Source: JAKOVR01 sp031415655
GTDB taxonomy: Bacteria; Actinomycetota; Acidimicrobiia; Acidimicrobiales; Acidimicrobilacustridaceae
NCBI GenBank assembly: GCA_031415655.1
Contig: JANOSD010000033.1
Location: 1-64,000 of the forward strand
Direction: 5' to 3'
Length of the DNA stretch: 64,000 nucleotides
In this document: in pieces, positions 32,930 to 42,279 of the stretch
Position numbering within the stretch: position 1 is the stretch's first letter
Layout: each line of letters starts with the position of its first letter
The notes under the pieces: generated by a model
Seen by the model: only the letters and a program-made list of their open reading frames with translations
Told to the model about the DNA's origin: nothing
Databases searched by the model: none
Position numbers and translations under genes: made by a program

Positions 32930-34429
32930 ATGGAGGATCCGGCGGACCTCGGACGTAACCTGCCGGCGGGGTTTGGCAACGATGAGCGCACCGTGACCGA
33001 CCTCCGACCCCAACCCTCCGCACCCCAACCAGCCGGCGGGCATCACGACGCCGAGCACTACGACGCCGATGCTTCGGTGGCCAGCGGCGTGCCGTCGCTG
33101 TGCGACGAGGAGATCGTCGACGCCGTCGTGGCGGGTGATCGTACCTATAAGCGGGGAACCGCCGCCGCCGCGTTGCGGTATCCGGCGTTCCGTCGGGTGT
33201 ATGCCGGTTGGCTGGCGTCCAACGTTGGCTCGTGGATGCAGAACGTGGTGCTCACGGCGTGGGCCTACGAGCTCACGAAAAGCGCCTCCTTCGTGGGCCT
33301 CGTACTGTTCGCCCAGCTGGGACCGCTGTTGCTGTTCTCCCTGGTCGGGGGGGCGCTCGCCGATCGTTTTGATCGGAAGCGGCTGATCATCATGGCGTGC
33401 GGCGAACAGGCTCTGGCCGCCTTCGGCCTGGCTTGGATCGCCACATCGCCGGATCCATCGAAGCCGGGCATCTTGTTTTTCGTATTCGCCATCGGCATGG
33501 GCCAGGCCTTGATCGGGCCCACGTTCTCCAGTGTGCTTCCCACGTTGGTCGACAAACCCGACCTCCCCGGCGCGGTCTCACTCGTATCGGTGAACATGAA
33601 CGGTTCACGCGTGATCGGCGCGGTGATCGGGCCGTGGCTCTACTTCCGTTACGGCGTGCCGTGGGTGTTCTCGGTCAACGCTGTCACCTACGGGTTCATT
33701 GTTGTGGCCATCCTTACGGTCACCATCACCAACGCCGAGCGCGATCCCAGCAACCCGTCGGGGATCAAACAGATGGTGGCCGGCTTCATCGTGGCTCGAC
33801 ATGATCGTGTGGTGGGGCGGGTGCTGCTCACGTGTGCCGCCTTCTCGTTCTTTTGTCTGATCTGGATCGGGCAGATGGCCACGTTGGCGGAACGCAACCT
33901 CGGCATTGCCCCCAAATCGGTGGAGTACGGCGTGCTCTACGCCAGGTTTGGGTTCGGTGCCCTGCTCGGCGCGTTGTCCGTTGGCACGGTCTACGCCGGG
34001 CGCAACTTGAACACCTTGGTAAAGATCCACCTGGGCGGTTTTACGGCGATGTTGGCGGTGTTGGCGACGGTTCGATCGGCCGAACTCGCCCTTTGGGTGA
34101 TTTTGGTGCTCGGCTACTTCTACTTCGTGGTGATCACCGGGCTGTCGACGTTGCTCCAGAAGCAGCTCGATGAAACGACCCGAGGGCGCGTGATGGCGCT
34201 GTGGATCATGGCCTTCGGCGGCACCGTCCCAATTGGCAATTTTGTTTTCGGCCCCATCATCGAACTCACCAGCATCACCGCCGTGTTATTCGTGGGCGTC
34301 GGGGTAGCCGCTTTCCTCACCTGGTGGGCCGACTATCGCACGCCCGAAGAAATCGCTGGTGATCCCGCGTTCCCGACCACCGAACCGGTGGCGGTCTCGC
34401 CACCGGGCAAGATGCCTACATCGAGCTGA
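32930..34429 (+). CDS. MFS transporter (MFS_3 / EntS-like exporter family)
   Basis: A 499-aa multi-pass membrane protein with about twelve hydrophobic helices. The signature loop ALADRFDRKRLIIMACGE between helices 2 and 3 and ASNVGSWMQNVVLTAWAYEL at helix 1 match the transmembrane secretion effector/EntS-like subfamily, which exports small molecules. The first ~75 residues are hydrophilic and possibly over-annotated; GTG 32993 is an alternative start. Its 3' end overlaps murF by 14 bp tail to tail. The substrate is not predictable. Confidence 0.88.
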   Translation: MEDPADLGRNLPAGFGNDERTVTDLRPQPSAPQPAGGHHDAEHYDADASVASGVPSLCDEEIVDAVVAGDRTYKRGTAAAALRYPAFRRVYAGWLASNVGSWMQNVVLTAWAYELTKSASFVGLVLFAQLGPLLLFSLVGGALADRFDRKRLIIMACGEQALAAFGLAWIATSPDPSKPGILFFVFAIGMGQALIGPTFSSVLPTLVDKPDLPGAVSLVSVNMNGSRVIGAVIGPWLYFRYGVPWVFSVNAVTYGFIVVAILTVTITNAERDPSNPSGIKQMVAGFIVARHDRVVGRVLLTCAAFSFFCLIWIGQMATLAERNLGIAPKSVEYGVLYARFGFGALLGALSVGTVYAGRNLNTLVKIHLGGFTAMLAVLATVRSAELALWVILVLGYFYFVVITGLSTLLQKQLDETTRGRVMALWIMAFGGTVPIGNFVFGPIIELTSITAVLFVGVGVAAFLTWWADYRTPEEIAGDPAFPTTEPVAVSPPGKMPTSS

Positions 34430-35753
34430 GCAGTTCGGCCAGGCGCTCCAACCCCGCGACCCGGCTCCCCTTCACCAGTACCGCGTCGCCGTACCCCAGG
34501 GCACCGAGCACGTCCGGGACATCGTCGATCGACGACACGTGCAGCGCATCGGCGCCGTAGGCCGGCGCATTCACCGCGATAACGGCGGATCCGGTGGCCA
34601 CCGCGTGAGCCACAAGCAGGCGGTGCTCGTTCTCTGCACCCTCACCCAACTCCGCCATCACGCCGAGCACCGCGAATCGGCGGCCGACGTCGAGCGCGGC
34701 GAGGGCATCGAGCGCCGCCCGCATGGATGCCGGCCCCGCGTTGTAGGCATCGTTGAGGATCAGGGCACCCGAAGGGGACCGGACCAACTCCATCCGCCAC
34801 CGCGAGAGTGGGGCGGCGGCGATGCCGGCCACGGCGTCGGTGAGCGGGACCCCGGCCACACCGGCGACGGCCAGGGCAGCGAGGGCATTGCCCACGTTGT
34901 GCGCCCCCCGCACGCCGAGCAAAACGTCGGCGGACCCCCACGGCGAGCGCACCACGAATCGAGGTCGGAGCTCGTTATCGAGCACGACGTTTTCAGCGAC
35001 CACGTCGGCACCGGCCGCACCGAAGGTCAGCACCGACGCCGCGGTTCGGGCCGCCATCGCCATGACGCGGGGGTTGGCGGCGTTGAGGATTGCGGTCCCC
35101 TGCGAGGGCAATGCTTCGACCAGCTCTCCCTTTCCTTGGGCGACATCGTCGAGGGAGCCGAAAAGCTCGGTGTGGACCAGTTCCACGGCGGTAACCACGG
35201 CGATTGTCGGCCGGACGGTCTCACACAGCCACGCGATATGGCCGATCCCCCTGGCGCCCATCTCTACAACGGCCACGTCGGTGTCGTCGGAGGCATTGCA
35301 GAGCGTGAGCGGTACGCCCAATTCATTGTTGAAGCTGCGGGGGCTGGCATGGGTACGAAAGGCGGCGCGAAGCGCTCCGGCGGCGAGATCCTTCGTGGTG
35401 GTCTTGCCCACGGAACCCGTGATGCCCACCACACGGTCAGGAAGCCGCTCCCGCGCTGCCGCCCCCCATGCCCGCAACGCCCGCTCGGTGTCGTCGACGG
35501 CGATCAACGTGGCCCCACGGGCGAGAACACCGGCGTGATCCCGTTCCGGGTCGCGACTCGTAAGTGACGCCCGCGCACCGGCGGCCAGCGCGTCGTCGAG
35601 GAAATCGTGACCATCACGCTCAGCCAGAACCGGCACGAACATCGCCCCCGAAGGCACGTCACGCGAGTCGATCGTGGCACCGTCGATCTCGAGGTCGGGA
35701 CCGACCACCCGGCCCCCTATTCGGGCGGCGAGGTCAGTGACTCGGAAACGCAT
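34416..35753 (-). CDS. murF: UDP-N-acetylmuramoyl-tripeptide-D-alanyl-D-alanine ligase
   Basis: Last cytoplasmic step of the peptidoglycan precursor pathway: adds D-Ala-D-Ala to the UDP-MurNAc tripeptide. 445 aa. The N-terminal Mur ligase domain contains GATIDSRDVPSGAMFV. The central ATPase domain has the P-loop VGITGSVGKTTTKDL and VVEMGARGIGHIAWLC. The C-terminal domain contains ILNDAYNAGPASMRAALDAL. It stands apart from a dcw cluster but is divergent from ddl, whose product is its substrate; the 122-bp gap may hold both promoters. Confidence 0.95.
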   Translation of the reverse strand: MRFRVTDLAARIGGRVVGPDLEIDGATIDSRDVPSGAMFVPVLAERDGHDFLDDALAAGARASLTSRDPERDHAGVLARGATLIAVDDTERALRAWGAAARERLPDRVVGITGSVGKTTTKDLAAGALRAAFRTHASPRSFNNELGVPLTLCNASDDTDVAVVEMGARGIGHIAWLCETVRPTIAVVTAVELVHTELFGSLDDVAQGKGELVEALPSQGTAILNAANPRVMAMAARTAASVLTFGAAGADVVAENVVLDNELRPRFVVRSPWGSADVLLGVRGAHNVGNALAALAVAGVAGVPLTDAVAGIAAAPLSRWRMELVRSPSGALILNDAYNAGPASMRAALDALAALDVGRRFAVLGVMAELGEGAENEHRLLVAHAVATGSAVIAVNAPAYGADALHVSSIDDVPDVLGALGYGDAVLVKGSRVAGLERLAELLSSM

Positions 35754-35875
35754 GATGCCGATGAGTTAGGAGCATTCGGGAAGACAGTACGTGTTACTCA
35801 AGCGAACGGCGCGTCCAATGCGCTGGCGATGGCGGGTGGTCCGGGCACACATGGCGATCGTTGTACCGTCGACGA

Positions 35876-36949
35876 ATGGCCGCAGCGAAAATTCGTCTCG
35901 TGCTCCTGTTCGGCGGACAATCGGCCGAACACGAGGTCAGCCGCATCAGCGCACGCCATGTGCTCGCCGCAGTCGACCCCGCCCGTTTCGAGGTCGAGCC
36001 GGTGGCCATCACGAAAGACGGCCGATGGTTGCTCGCCAACGAGGCGAAACGCGCCCTTGATGCGGGCGCCGGCGATTTGCCCGATGCACTCCCCATTACC
36101 GGCACCGACATCGAACCACTTCAGGCGCTTTCACCGCGCCACGCCGACGAGCGGGTTGTGGTGTTTCCCTTGCTGCATGGACCCCTCGGGGAGGATGGCA
36201 CCGTGCAGGGCTTGCTCGAGCTGGCCGGAGTGCCCTACGTGGGATGCGGGGTGCTCAGCTCGGCACTGGCGATGGACAAGGCGATGGCGAAGGCCGCGTT
36301 CACCGGAGCCGGTGTCCCCCAAGCGCGGTTCGTGAGCTTCCATGCCGACGAGGTTGTCGACGATCGCCTGCCTGGTCGGCTGGTCTCCGCCCTCGGGTTT
36401 CCAATCTTCGTCAAGCCGGCGAATATGGGATCGTCGATCGGTGTCACCAAAGCCCACGACCTCACTGAGCTCGCCGCCGCCATTGCCACCGCCCTTACCT
36501 ACGACGAATGGGTGGTCTGCGAAGAGACCATCAACGGTCGGGAAATTGAGTGCGCGGTGCTGGGCAATCGCACCCCCAGAGCCAGCGTGCCCGGCGAGAT
36601 CGAACCGGGGGCCGAGTTCTACAACTACGACGACAAATACTTCACTGGGGCGGCAACGATCATCGTGCCGGCGGCGCTCCCTTCGGCGGTTGCCGCCGAA
36701 ATCCGGGTCATGGCGGTACAGGCGTATCAAGCCCTGCGCTGCGAGGGACTCGCCCGCGTCGATTTCTTCTACGAGTCGCCCGGGAGAGGGCTCCTGGTGA
36801 ACGAGATCAACACGATGCCGGGTTTCACGCCGGTGTCGATGTACCCAAAGATGTGGGAGGCCTCCGGGCTGTCCTACCAGGATCTGATCAGCGAACTGGT
36901 CGATCTGGCGATCGAGCGGTCCCGCCGGCGTCGCCGGCGTGTGGATTAG
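35876..36949 (+). CDS. ddl: D-alanine-D-alanine ligase
   Basis: Makes the D-Ala-D-Ala dipeptide used by MurF. 357 aa, ATP-grasp fold: N-terminal VLLFGGQSAEHEVSRISA, LLHGPLGEDGTVQGLLELAG, substrate loop GFPIFVKPANMGSSIGVTKA, and metal-binding RVDFFYE with LVNEINTMPGFTPVSMYPKM. ATG 35876 is chosen; the in-frame codon at 35861 adds only MYRRR. A Tyr or Phe at the depsipeptide-deciding loop was not resolved, so D-Ala-D-Lac specificity is not excluded, but the overall similarity is to Ddl. Confidence 0.95.
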   Translation: MAAAKIRLVLLFGGQSAEHEVSRISARHVLAAVDPARFEVEPVAITKDGRWLLANEAKRALDAGAGDLPDALPITGTDIEPLQALSPRHADERVVVFPLLHGPLGEDGTVQGLLELAGVPYVGCGVLSSALAMDKAMAKAAFTGAGVPQARFVSFHADEVVDDRLPGRLVSALGFPIFVKPANMGSSIGVTKAHDLTELAAAIATALTYDEWVVCEETINGREIECAVLGNRTPRASVPGEIEPGAEFYNYDDKYFTGAATIIVPAALPSAVAAEIRVMAVQAYQALRCEGLARVDFFYESPGRGLLVNEINTMPGFTPVSMYPKMWEASGLSYQDLISELVDLAIERSRRRRRRVD

Positions 36950-37042
36950 GAAGCTGTCGGTGCGCCACCCCGTTGGTCGCGTCTACGATGGCCACGAAGA
37001 ACCGGCGGATCACCGCGGCAGGGGCCGTCGAGGAGGAACCAC

Positions 37043-37903
37043 ATGAGCGAACGGCGGATCGACGTCCTACTCGATGGCTTGGCCTTTCCGGAGTGCCTGC
37101 GCTGGCACAACGACCGGTTGTGGTTTTCCGACGTCTTCGATCGAACGGTGCACGTCGTCAGCAGTCCGGGCAAGTCCAACGTGGTGCTTGAGGTCGAGGG
37201 CCAGCCCTCGGGTTTGGGATGGCTCCCCGACGGGCACCTCGTCGTGGTTTCGATGGTCGACCGGCAAGTACTCCGTCTTGAGGGGCGAACCGTCAAGGTG
37301 CACGCCGACCTCCGCCCGTTCTTTGAACACAACGCCAACGAGATGGTGGTCACCGACGCGGGCCGCGCCTACGTCGGCACGTTTGGATTCGACATCGACG
37401 GTGGCGACAGCCCCGCCCCCGCCCCGCTGGTGTGCGTGGAACTCGACGGCACCGCATGGATCGTGGCCGACGGCCTGCAGTTCCCCAATGGCGCCGTGGT
37501 GGCCGACAATGGAGCCACCTTGCTCGTGGCCGAGAGCTACGGACAACGCATCTCGGCCTACGACCTGCAACCCGATGGCTCGCTCACCAACCCCCGGGTG
37601 TGGGGCGAGCTAAAGCCCAACGTGCCCGACGGGATGTGCATCGATGCCGAAGGCGCCGTGTGGGTAGCCGATCCTGTGAGCCAGGGCGTAATGCGCGTAC
37701 AACGGGGGGTCGGCTCAGTCGAATGGATCGATACCAGCCAACCGGCCTACGGATGCGTGCTCGGGGGCACCGATGGTCGAACCCTTTTCATCGCCACATC
37801 GGAGAGCTCAGAACCCGATCGGAGCGTGCAGATGCGTTCCGGACGTATCGAGGCCACCAAGGTCGACGTGCCCGCCCCCGCTTCCGCCGTCTCCGTCGGC
37901 TGA
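37043..37903 (+). CDS. SMP-30/gluconolactonase-family lactonase
   Basis: A 286-aa six-bladed beta-propeller hydrolase. Metal-ligand positions are recognisable: Glu in LAFPECLRWH (E17), Asn in the HNANEMVVTD segment, Asn in QFPNGAVVAD and Asp in VPDGMCIDAEG. GAGGAGG immediately upstream fixes the start. Family members hydrolyse sugar or other lactones; the substrate here is unknown. It lies 93 bp after ddl on the same strand but is probably a separate unit, and its 3' end faces the TetR gene. Confidence 0.88.
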   Translation: MSERRIDVLLDGLAFPECLRWHNDRLWFSDVFDRTVHVVSSPGKSNVVLEVEGQPSGLGWLPDGHLVVVSMVDRQVLRLEGRTVKVHADLRPFFEHNANEMVVTDAGRAYVGTFGFDIDGGDSPAPAPLVCVELDGTAWIVADGLQFPNGAVVADNGATLLVAESYGQRISAYDLQPDGSLTNPRVWGELKPNVPDGMCIDAEGAVWVADPVSQGVMRVQRGVGSVEWIDTSQPAYGCVLGGTDGRTLFIATSESSEPDRSVQMRSGRIEATKVDVPAPASAVSVG

Positions 37904-37928
37904 TCTGCCGAGAGCCCAGCAGAGAGGG

Positions 37929-38567
37929 TCAACCGTTTCGGCGAGTCCGGTTGGTCCGTGGCTTGGCCGGGGCTTCGGGTACCAAGGCGTAGCGGAGGAA
38001 CTCGATGATCTGACGTCGGCGCAGCACGGCCGTTCGCAGGCTCGGCTCGATGCCGATGGCTCGGAGCACCTCCACCTCCGTCGCCGCTCCGAGCACCGTG
38101 GAGTACACGCTCACGAGCAACAGCTTCGCATCGGTCTTGCGGAACCGGCCCGCAGTCATCTCCGCTTCGAGGAATCCCGTGGCCTGATCCACCAATGGCG
38201 CGAGGTTGACGAACAGTCGCGACGCGGTGTGCGGACCGAGCCGGCTCGCTTCACGGATGAGCCCCAACAGCTCCGGCTGTGACAGCGCTAACCGAAACAC
38301 GGCCCGGACGAGCGCTTCGATGCGATCGAATCCTGGACCAGCGCCATCGATCGCCCGTACCAACTCGCCGGCCAGATCCTGTGAGCTGCGGTCCACCACG
38401 GCGTCGAGCAACTCCGCCTTGCTCGGGAAGTAGTAGAGGATCGTTTGTTTCCGAACACCCAGCTCTACCGCAAGCTGATCGAGCGAGGTGGCGTCGAAAC
38501 CCTGCGTACCGAAGGCCAACAAGGCCGCTTCGAGCACTCGCTCACGGGTGTCGGTCCGAGGTGCCAT
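37929..38567 (-). CDS. TetR-family repressor of the downstream lipid operon (predicted)
   Basis: A 212-aa regulator. The N-terminal HTH (TRERVLEAALLAFGTQGFDA, then LAVELGVRKQTILYYFPSKA) is a textbook TetR domain; the C-terminal ligand domain is divergent. ATG 38567 is used because the ten residues before it look like leader. It is divergently transcribed from the acyl-CoA reductase operon with a 58-bp intergenic region holding a palindrome (38602-38613), the usual arrangement for a local repressor that senses a lipid or acyl-CoA ligand. Confidence 0.9.
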   Translation of the reverse strand: MAPRTDTRERVLEAALLAFGTQGFDATSLDQLAVELGVRKQTILYYFPSKAELLDAVVDRSSQDLAGELVRAIDGAGPGFDRIEALVRAVFRLALSQPELLGLIREASRLGPHTASRLFVNLAPLVDQATGFLEAEMTAGRFRKTDAKLLLVSVYSTVLGAATEVEVLRAIGIEPSLRTAVLRRRQIIEFLRYALVPEAPAKPRTNRTRRNG

Positions 38568-38601
38568 CAACGCCGACACTACCCGTCTTGGCCCCACTCC
38601 T

Positions 38602-38613
38602 TACCAAGTGGTA
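38602..38613. promoter_or_regulatory. Candidate TetR operator
   Basis: TACCAAGTGGTA, an inverted repeat with 5-bp arms and a 2-bp centre, in the short divergent region. It directly precedes a TAGAGA -10-like hexamer (38612-38617) 8 bp before the ATG, so binding would block a nearly leaderless promoter. Function inferred. Confidence 0.5.
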
Positions 38614-38625
38614 GAGAATAGGACA

Positions 38626-40986
38626 ATGATTCGTGAAAGCTTGGCGGGCAAGCGCATCTTCATCACTGGCACTACCGGTTTCCTCGGCACCAATCTTCTC
38701 GAGCGACTTCTCCGGTCCGTACCCGAGTGCGAGGTCGTCCTGCTGGTGCGCCCGGGCAAAAGGTCCACCGTTGCCCAACGCCTTCAACGCGAGATTCTGA
38801 AGAACGATGCCTATGACCGTTTGAAGGCCGAACTGGGCAAAGACGGTTTCGCCGAGATGGCCGCTCGTCGGGTGCGCGCCGTTGCGGGCGACGTGAGCCG
38901 CGATGGTCTTTCGCTCGACGATGAAGGGCGCGCCGCCCTCGCTGGCAGTCATATCGTCATCCACTCCGCCGCCGCGGTGAGCTTCGACTCCCCGCTCGAC
39001 TCTGCGGTGGAAATCAACCTCCTCGGGCCAACACGGATCGCCCGCACGTTGCAGTCACTCGACGTCACGCCCCACTTGGTCGCCGTCTCCACCTGTTACG
39101 TGGCCGGCAATCGTCGGGGTTCGGCCCCAGAGATCCACGTGGTCGACAGCCCATTTTTTGTCGACATCGACTGGAAAGCGGAGGTCGATGGCGCCCGCCG
39201 AGCCCGGGCTGACGCCGAAGCCGAAAGCCGAACACCCGAACTTCTCGTGCGCTTCCGGAAGGGCGCTCGCACCGAACTAGGTGCTGCCGGTACGCCGCTA
39301 CTTTCCGACAAAACCGAACAATTGCGCATTCGTTGGGTTTCGGACCGCATGGTGGCTGCGGGTCGGGCGCGGGCGGCGTCCGTTGGTTGGCCCGATGCCT
39401 ACGCCTTCACCAAGGCCCTCGGCGAGCGGGCGCTCATGGAAAGCCGCGGCAACGTTCCCGTCTCCGTAGTACGGCCATCGATCATTGAGTCCGCAGTAGC
39501 CGAGCCGAAGCCGGGATGGATTCGTGGGTTCCGGATGGCGGAACCCGTGATCTTGTCCTACGCCAAGGGCCTGCTGAAGGAGTTCCCCGGGGTGCCCGAG
39601 GGCATCATCGACGTGATCCCGGTCGATCTCGTCACCGCCGCCATCGTGGCCGTCGCCGCCCGAGGCCCGCTCGATGAACCCGATGTCGTGCAGGTGGCAT
39701 CGGGTTCGGCCAACCCGCTCCGATACAAACGCCTTGTCGATGGGGTGAGCACATGGTTCACCGAACGCCCGCTCTACGACACCGAGGGTCAGCCCATCAT
39801 GGTCCCCGACTGGTCGTTCCCGGGCCGGGGACGGGTGCAAAGCCAACTCACCCGGGCCATGGATGTGCTCGACCGAGCCGAACGGGCTCTGCAAGCCCTT
39901 CCCCTACGGGGCACGCAAGCCGAATGGACGGTGAAGATCGAGGAGAAGAAGGAGGAGGCCCAACGAGCCCTTGGCTACGTGGAGCTCTACGGCGCCTACG
40001 CCGAATGTGAGGCCATCTACGGCGTGGATCGCCTGCTCGGCCTCTGGGATTCCCTCGACGCCGCCGACCAACACGACTTCTGTTTCGACCCACGCATCGT
40101 CAATTGGGACGAGTACATCCGTGACATCCATCTGCCCTCGGTGGTGGAACACGCACGGGTTCGCACGACCCCCGGCAAACGTGAGTCCGAGAATCGGGAG
40201 GACCGACTGCGCCGGCAAGTGCTCGCCCCCGAACGCACGATGGCAGCCTTCGACCTCGAAAACACGCTCATCGCTTCGAACGTGGTCACCTCATACGCTT
40301 GGCTCGCCACCCGCCGTCTACCGCCCGGCGACCGCGCTCGATTCGTGGCCCAGGCCCTCCGGGCCGCCCCGGGATGGCTAAGCCAGGACCGCAAGGACCG
40401 CTCCGACTTCCTCCGATTCTTCTACCGCCGTTACGACGGCGCGCCGGTGGCGCAGATCGAAGAAGACGCCGCCGAGATGATGAGCCAACTGCTGTTGGCC
40501 AAGGCATTCCCGGCAGCCATTCGCCGCGTGCGCGAACACCGCCGGCTGGGCCATCGCACCGTGCTGATTACCGGTGCCCTCGACTTTGTCGTCGAACCAC
40601 TCCGACCATTGTTCGACGACATCGTGAGCGCCTCGCTGGAGATCGATCACACCACCGCGCGCTACAAGGGTGAGCTCACGATGGTTCCACCCACGGGTGA
40701 GAGTCGGGCCCAAGCGTTGTTCGACTATGCCGAGAAGTATGGCCTCGACCTCAGCGAAGCGGTGGCCTACGCCGACTCCACATCCGACCTCCCGATGCTC
40801 GAAGTGGTGGGGTTCCCGGTGGCGGTAAACCCCGAGACCCGGCTCGCTGCGGTGGCCCGCAAACGCGGCTGGCTGGTGGAGAACTGGGAGAAAGCCAACG
40901 GTGCCCCGTCGTCGGTACTCCCGATCGGGACCCGGCGACGCACGGCCGGTGGACTGCTCAATCCTCAGGTCGGGCGGCCCGCATGA
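38626..40986 (+). CDS. Fatty acyl-CoA reductase fused to a HAD-IB phosphatase
   Basis: A 786-aa two-domain protein. The N-terminal half is an extended SDR of the male-sterility/FAR type (Rossmann TGTTGFLG at residues 14-21, catalytic YAFTK, and NLLGPTRIARTL), expected to reduce fatty acyl-CoA to aldehyde or alcohol. A middle helical section (EKKEEAQRALGYVELYGAYA) links to a HAD-IB domain from residue 539 (MAAFDLENTL, VLITGALDFVVEPLR, AYADSTSDLPMLE). The nucleophile Asp is kept, but the second Asp of DxD is Glu (DLENT), so phosphatase activity is uncertain. It overlaps the alcohol dehydrogenase gene (ATGA). A leaderless start is likely because no ribosome binding site is visible. Confidence 0.88.
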   Translation: MIRESLAGKRIFITGTTGFLGTNLLERLLRSVPECEVVLLVRPGKRSTVAQRLQREILKNDAYDRLKAELGKDGFAEMAARRVRAVAGDVSRDGLSLDDEGRAALAGSHIVIHSAAAVSFDSPLDSAVEINLLGPTRIARTLQSLDVTPHLVAVSTCYVAGNRRGSAPEIHVVDSPFFVDIDWKAEVDGARRARADAEAESRTPELLVRFRKGARTELGAAGTPLLSDKTEQLRIRWVSDRMVAAGRARAASVGWPDAYAFTKALGERALMESRGNVPVSVVRPSIIESAVAEPKPGWIRGFRMAEPVILSYAKGLLKEFPGVPEGIIDVIPVDLVTAAIVAVAARGPLDEPDVVQVASGSANPLRYKRLVDGVSTWFTERPLYDTEGQPIMVPDWSFPGRGRVQSQLTRAMDVLDRAERALQALPLRGTQAEWTVKIEEKKEEAQRALGYVELYGAYAECEAIYGVDRLLGLWDSLDAADQHDFCFDPRIVNWDEYIRDIHLPSVVEHARVRTTPGKRESENREDRLRRQVLAPERTMAAFDLENTLIASNVVTSYAWLATRRLPPGDRARFVAQALRAAPGWLSQDRKDRSDFLRFFYRRYDGAPVAQIEEDAAEMMSQLLLAKAFPAAIRRVREHRRLGHRTVLITGALDFVVEPLRPLFDDIVSASLEIDHTTARYKGELTMVPPTGESRAQALFDYAEKYGLDLSEAVAYADSTSDLPMLEVVGFPVAVNPETRLAAVARKRGWLVENWEKANGAPSSVLPIGTRRRTAGGLLNPQVGRPA

Positions 40987-42233
40987 AGGCGCTGGTGTTT
41001 GCACGCAAACCAGCTCGTTACGTCGCGGCGGTACTGGCCGGACGGGTTGTTTCCGGTGCCGGTGCCAAGGTCGGGCCGCTCAAACTGCACGAGGATCACG
41101 ACATCCCCGAACTTCCCGGCCCCGGGTGGCGGTACATCAAACCCCGTCTTGCTGGGATCTGCGGAAGCGACCTCGCCACCATCGATGGCACGTCAAGCCG
41201 CTACTTCGAACCAATCGTGAGCTTCCCGTTCGTGCCCGGCCACGAGATCGTGGCCGACCTCGTGGATCCTGCCAACCCGAAAGCGCCCGCTGACGGTTCG
41301 AACCGGGTAATTCTCGAACCGGTGCTCGGCTGCGTGGCCCGCAACGTCTCGCCCGTGTGCGAGCAATGCGCGGCCGGGAATCTTGGCAATTGCATGAACA
41401 TCGCCTTCGGCGACTTGTCCCCCGGGCTACAGAGCGGATTCTGCTGTGACACTGGCGGGGGCTGGTCTACCCTCATGGTGGCCCATGAAAGTCAGCTTCA
41501 TTCGGTACCAGCACACTGGACCGACGAGATGGCCGTGATGGTCGAGCCGGCCGCTTGCGCCGTACACGCCGCCCTCGCTGCTGGCATCACCCCCGGCACC
41601 ACAACGGTCGTGGTGCTCGGCGCCGGCACGCTCGGGCTTCTCACGCTCGCCGCCATCCGATCGATCGCCCCTGACGTCACCATTTTGGTGGTCGCCAAAC
41701 ACCCGGAGCAGCGCGACGAAGCCCGCAAACTCGGCGCCGACCATCTGGCTGAGCCGGCGGAGATCAAGCGGGCGGTGCGACGGCTCACCGGTTCGAAGGC
41801 GCTCACCAACGCCGGGCCCGACGGACCAATCGATCGTCTCACCGGCGGAGCCGCGGTGGTATTCGACTGTGTTGGTTCCAGCGAAAGCCTCGCCGACGCG
41901 ATCGCCGTCTCCGGCCCTCGCGGTCGCATCATGCTCGTAGGCATGGCCGGGCACACCGAACTCGACCTCACCGGCCTTTGGCACAAAGAACTCCAACTCG
42001 TTGGCACGTACGCCTACGGCACGGAGGAACCCGCCGCCGACGGAACCCCCCGTCGCACCTTTGACCTCGCCATGGAGCTCGTCGAAAACCACGACCTCGG
42101 ACGGCTGGTCACCGCCACCTATCCGCTCAACCGCTACACCGAAGCGATCAGTCACGCCGCCAACGCCGGCCGCCGTGGCGCCATAAAGATCGCCTTTGAT
42201 CTCCGCACCGAGAAGGAACGCGACCACCTGTGA
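40983..42233 (+). CDS. Zinc-dependent alcohol dehydrogenase (MDR family)
   Basis: A 416-aa medium-chain dehydrogenase. It has catalytic zinc ligands (GICGSDLATI, and FVPGHEIVADL with Cys, His and Glu), a structural-zinc-type Cys cluster with unusual spacing (CVARNVSPVCEQCAAGNLGN followed by Cys), and the NAD(P) Rossmann motif VVLGAGTLGLLTL. The N-terminus is longer than usual. It starts inside the stop of the reductase-HAD gene (ATGA), so it presumably acts on the alcohol or aldehyde made by that enzyme; the substrate is otherwise unknown. Confidence 0.9.
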   Translation: MKALVFARKPARYVAAVLAGRVVSGAGAKVGPLKLHEDHDIPELPGPGWRYIKPRLAGICGSDLATIDGTSSRYFEPIVSFPFVPGHEIVADLVDPANPKAPADGSNRVILEPVLGCVARNVSPVCEQCAAGNLGNCMNIAFGDLSPGLQSGFCCDTGGGWSTLMVAHESQLHSVPAHWTDEMAVMVEPAACAVHAALAAGITPGTTTVVVLGAGTLGLLTLAAIRSIAPDVTILVVAKHPEQRDEARKLGADHLAEPAEIKRAVRRLTGSKALTNAGPDGPIDRLTGGAAVVFDCVGSSESLADAIAVSGPRGRIMLVGMAGHTELDLTGLWHKELQLVGTYAYGTEEPAADGTPRRTFDLAMELVENHDLGRLVTATYPLNRYTEAISHAANAGRRGAIKIAFDLRTEKERDHL

Positions 42234-42279
42234 ACCCCACCAATCGCCCTTCCGAGACACCCACCAAGGAGATGTGCTG

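Noticed and set aside
34359..35567. 402-aa plus-strand frame opposite murF
   Set aside because: murF motifs on the other strand are complete; this frame is His/Arg/Gly-rich without features.
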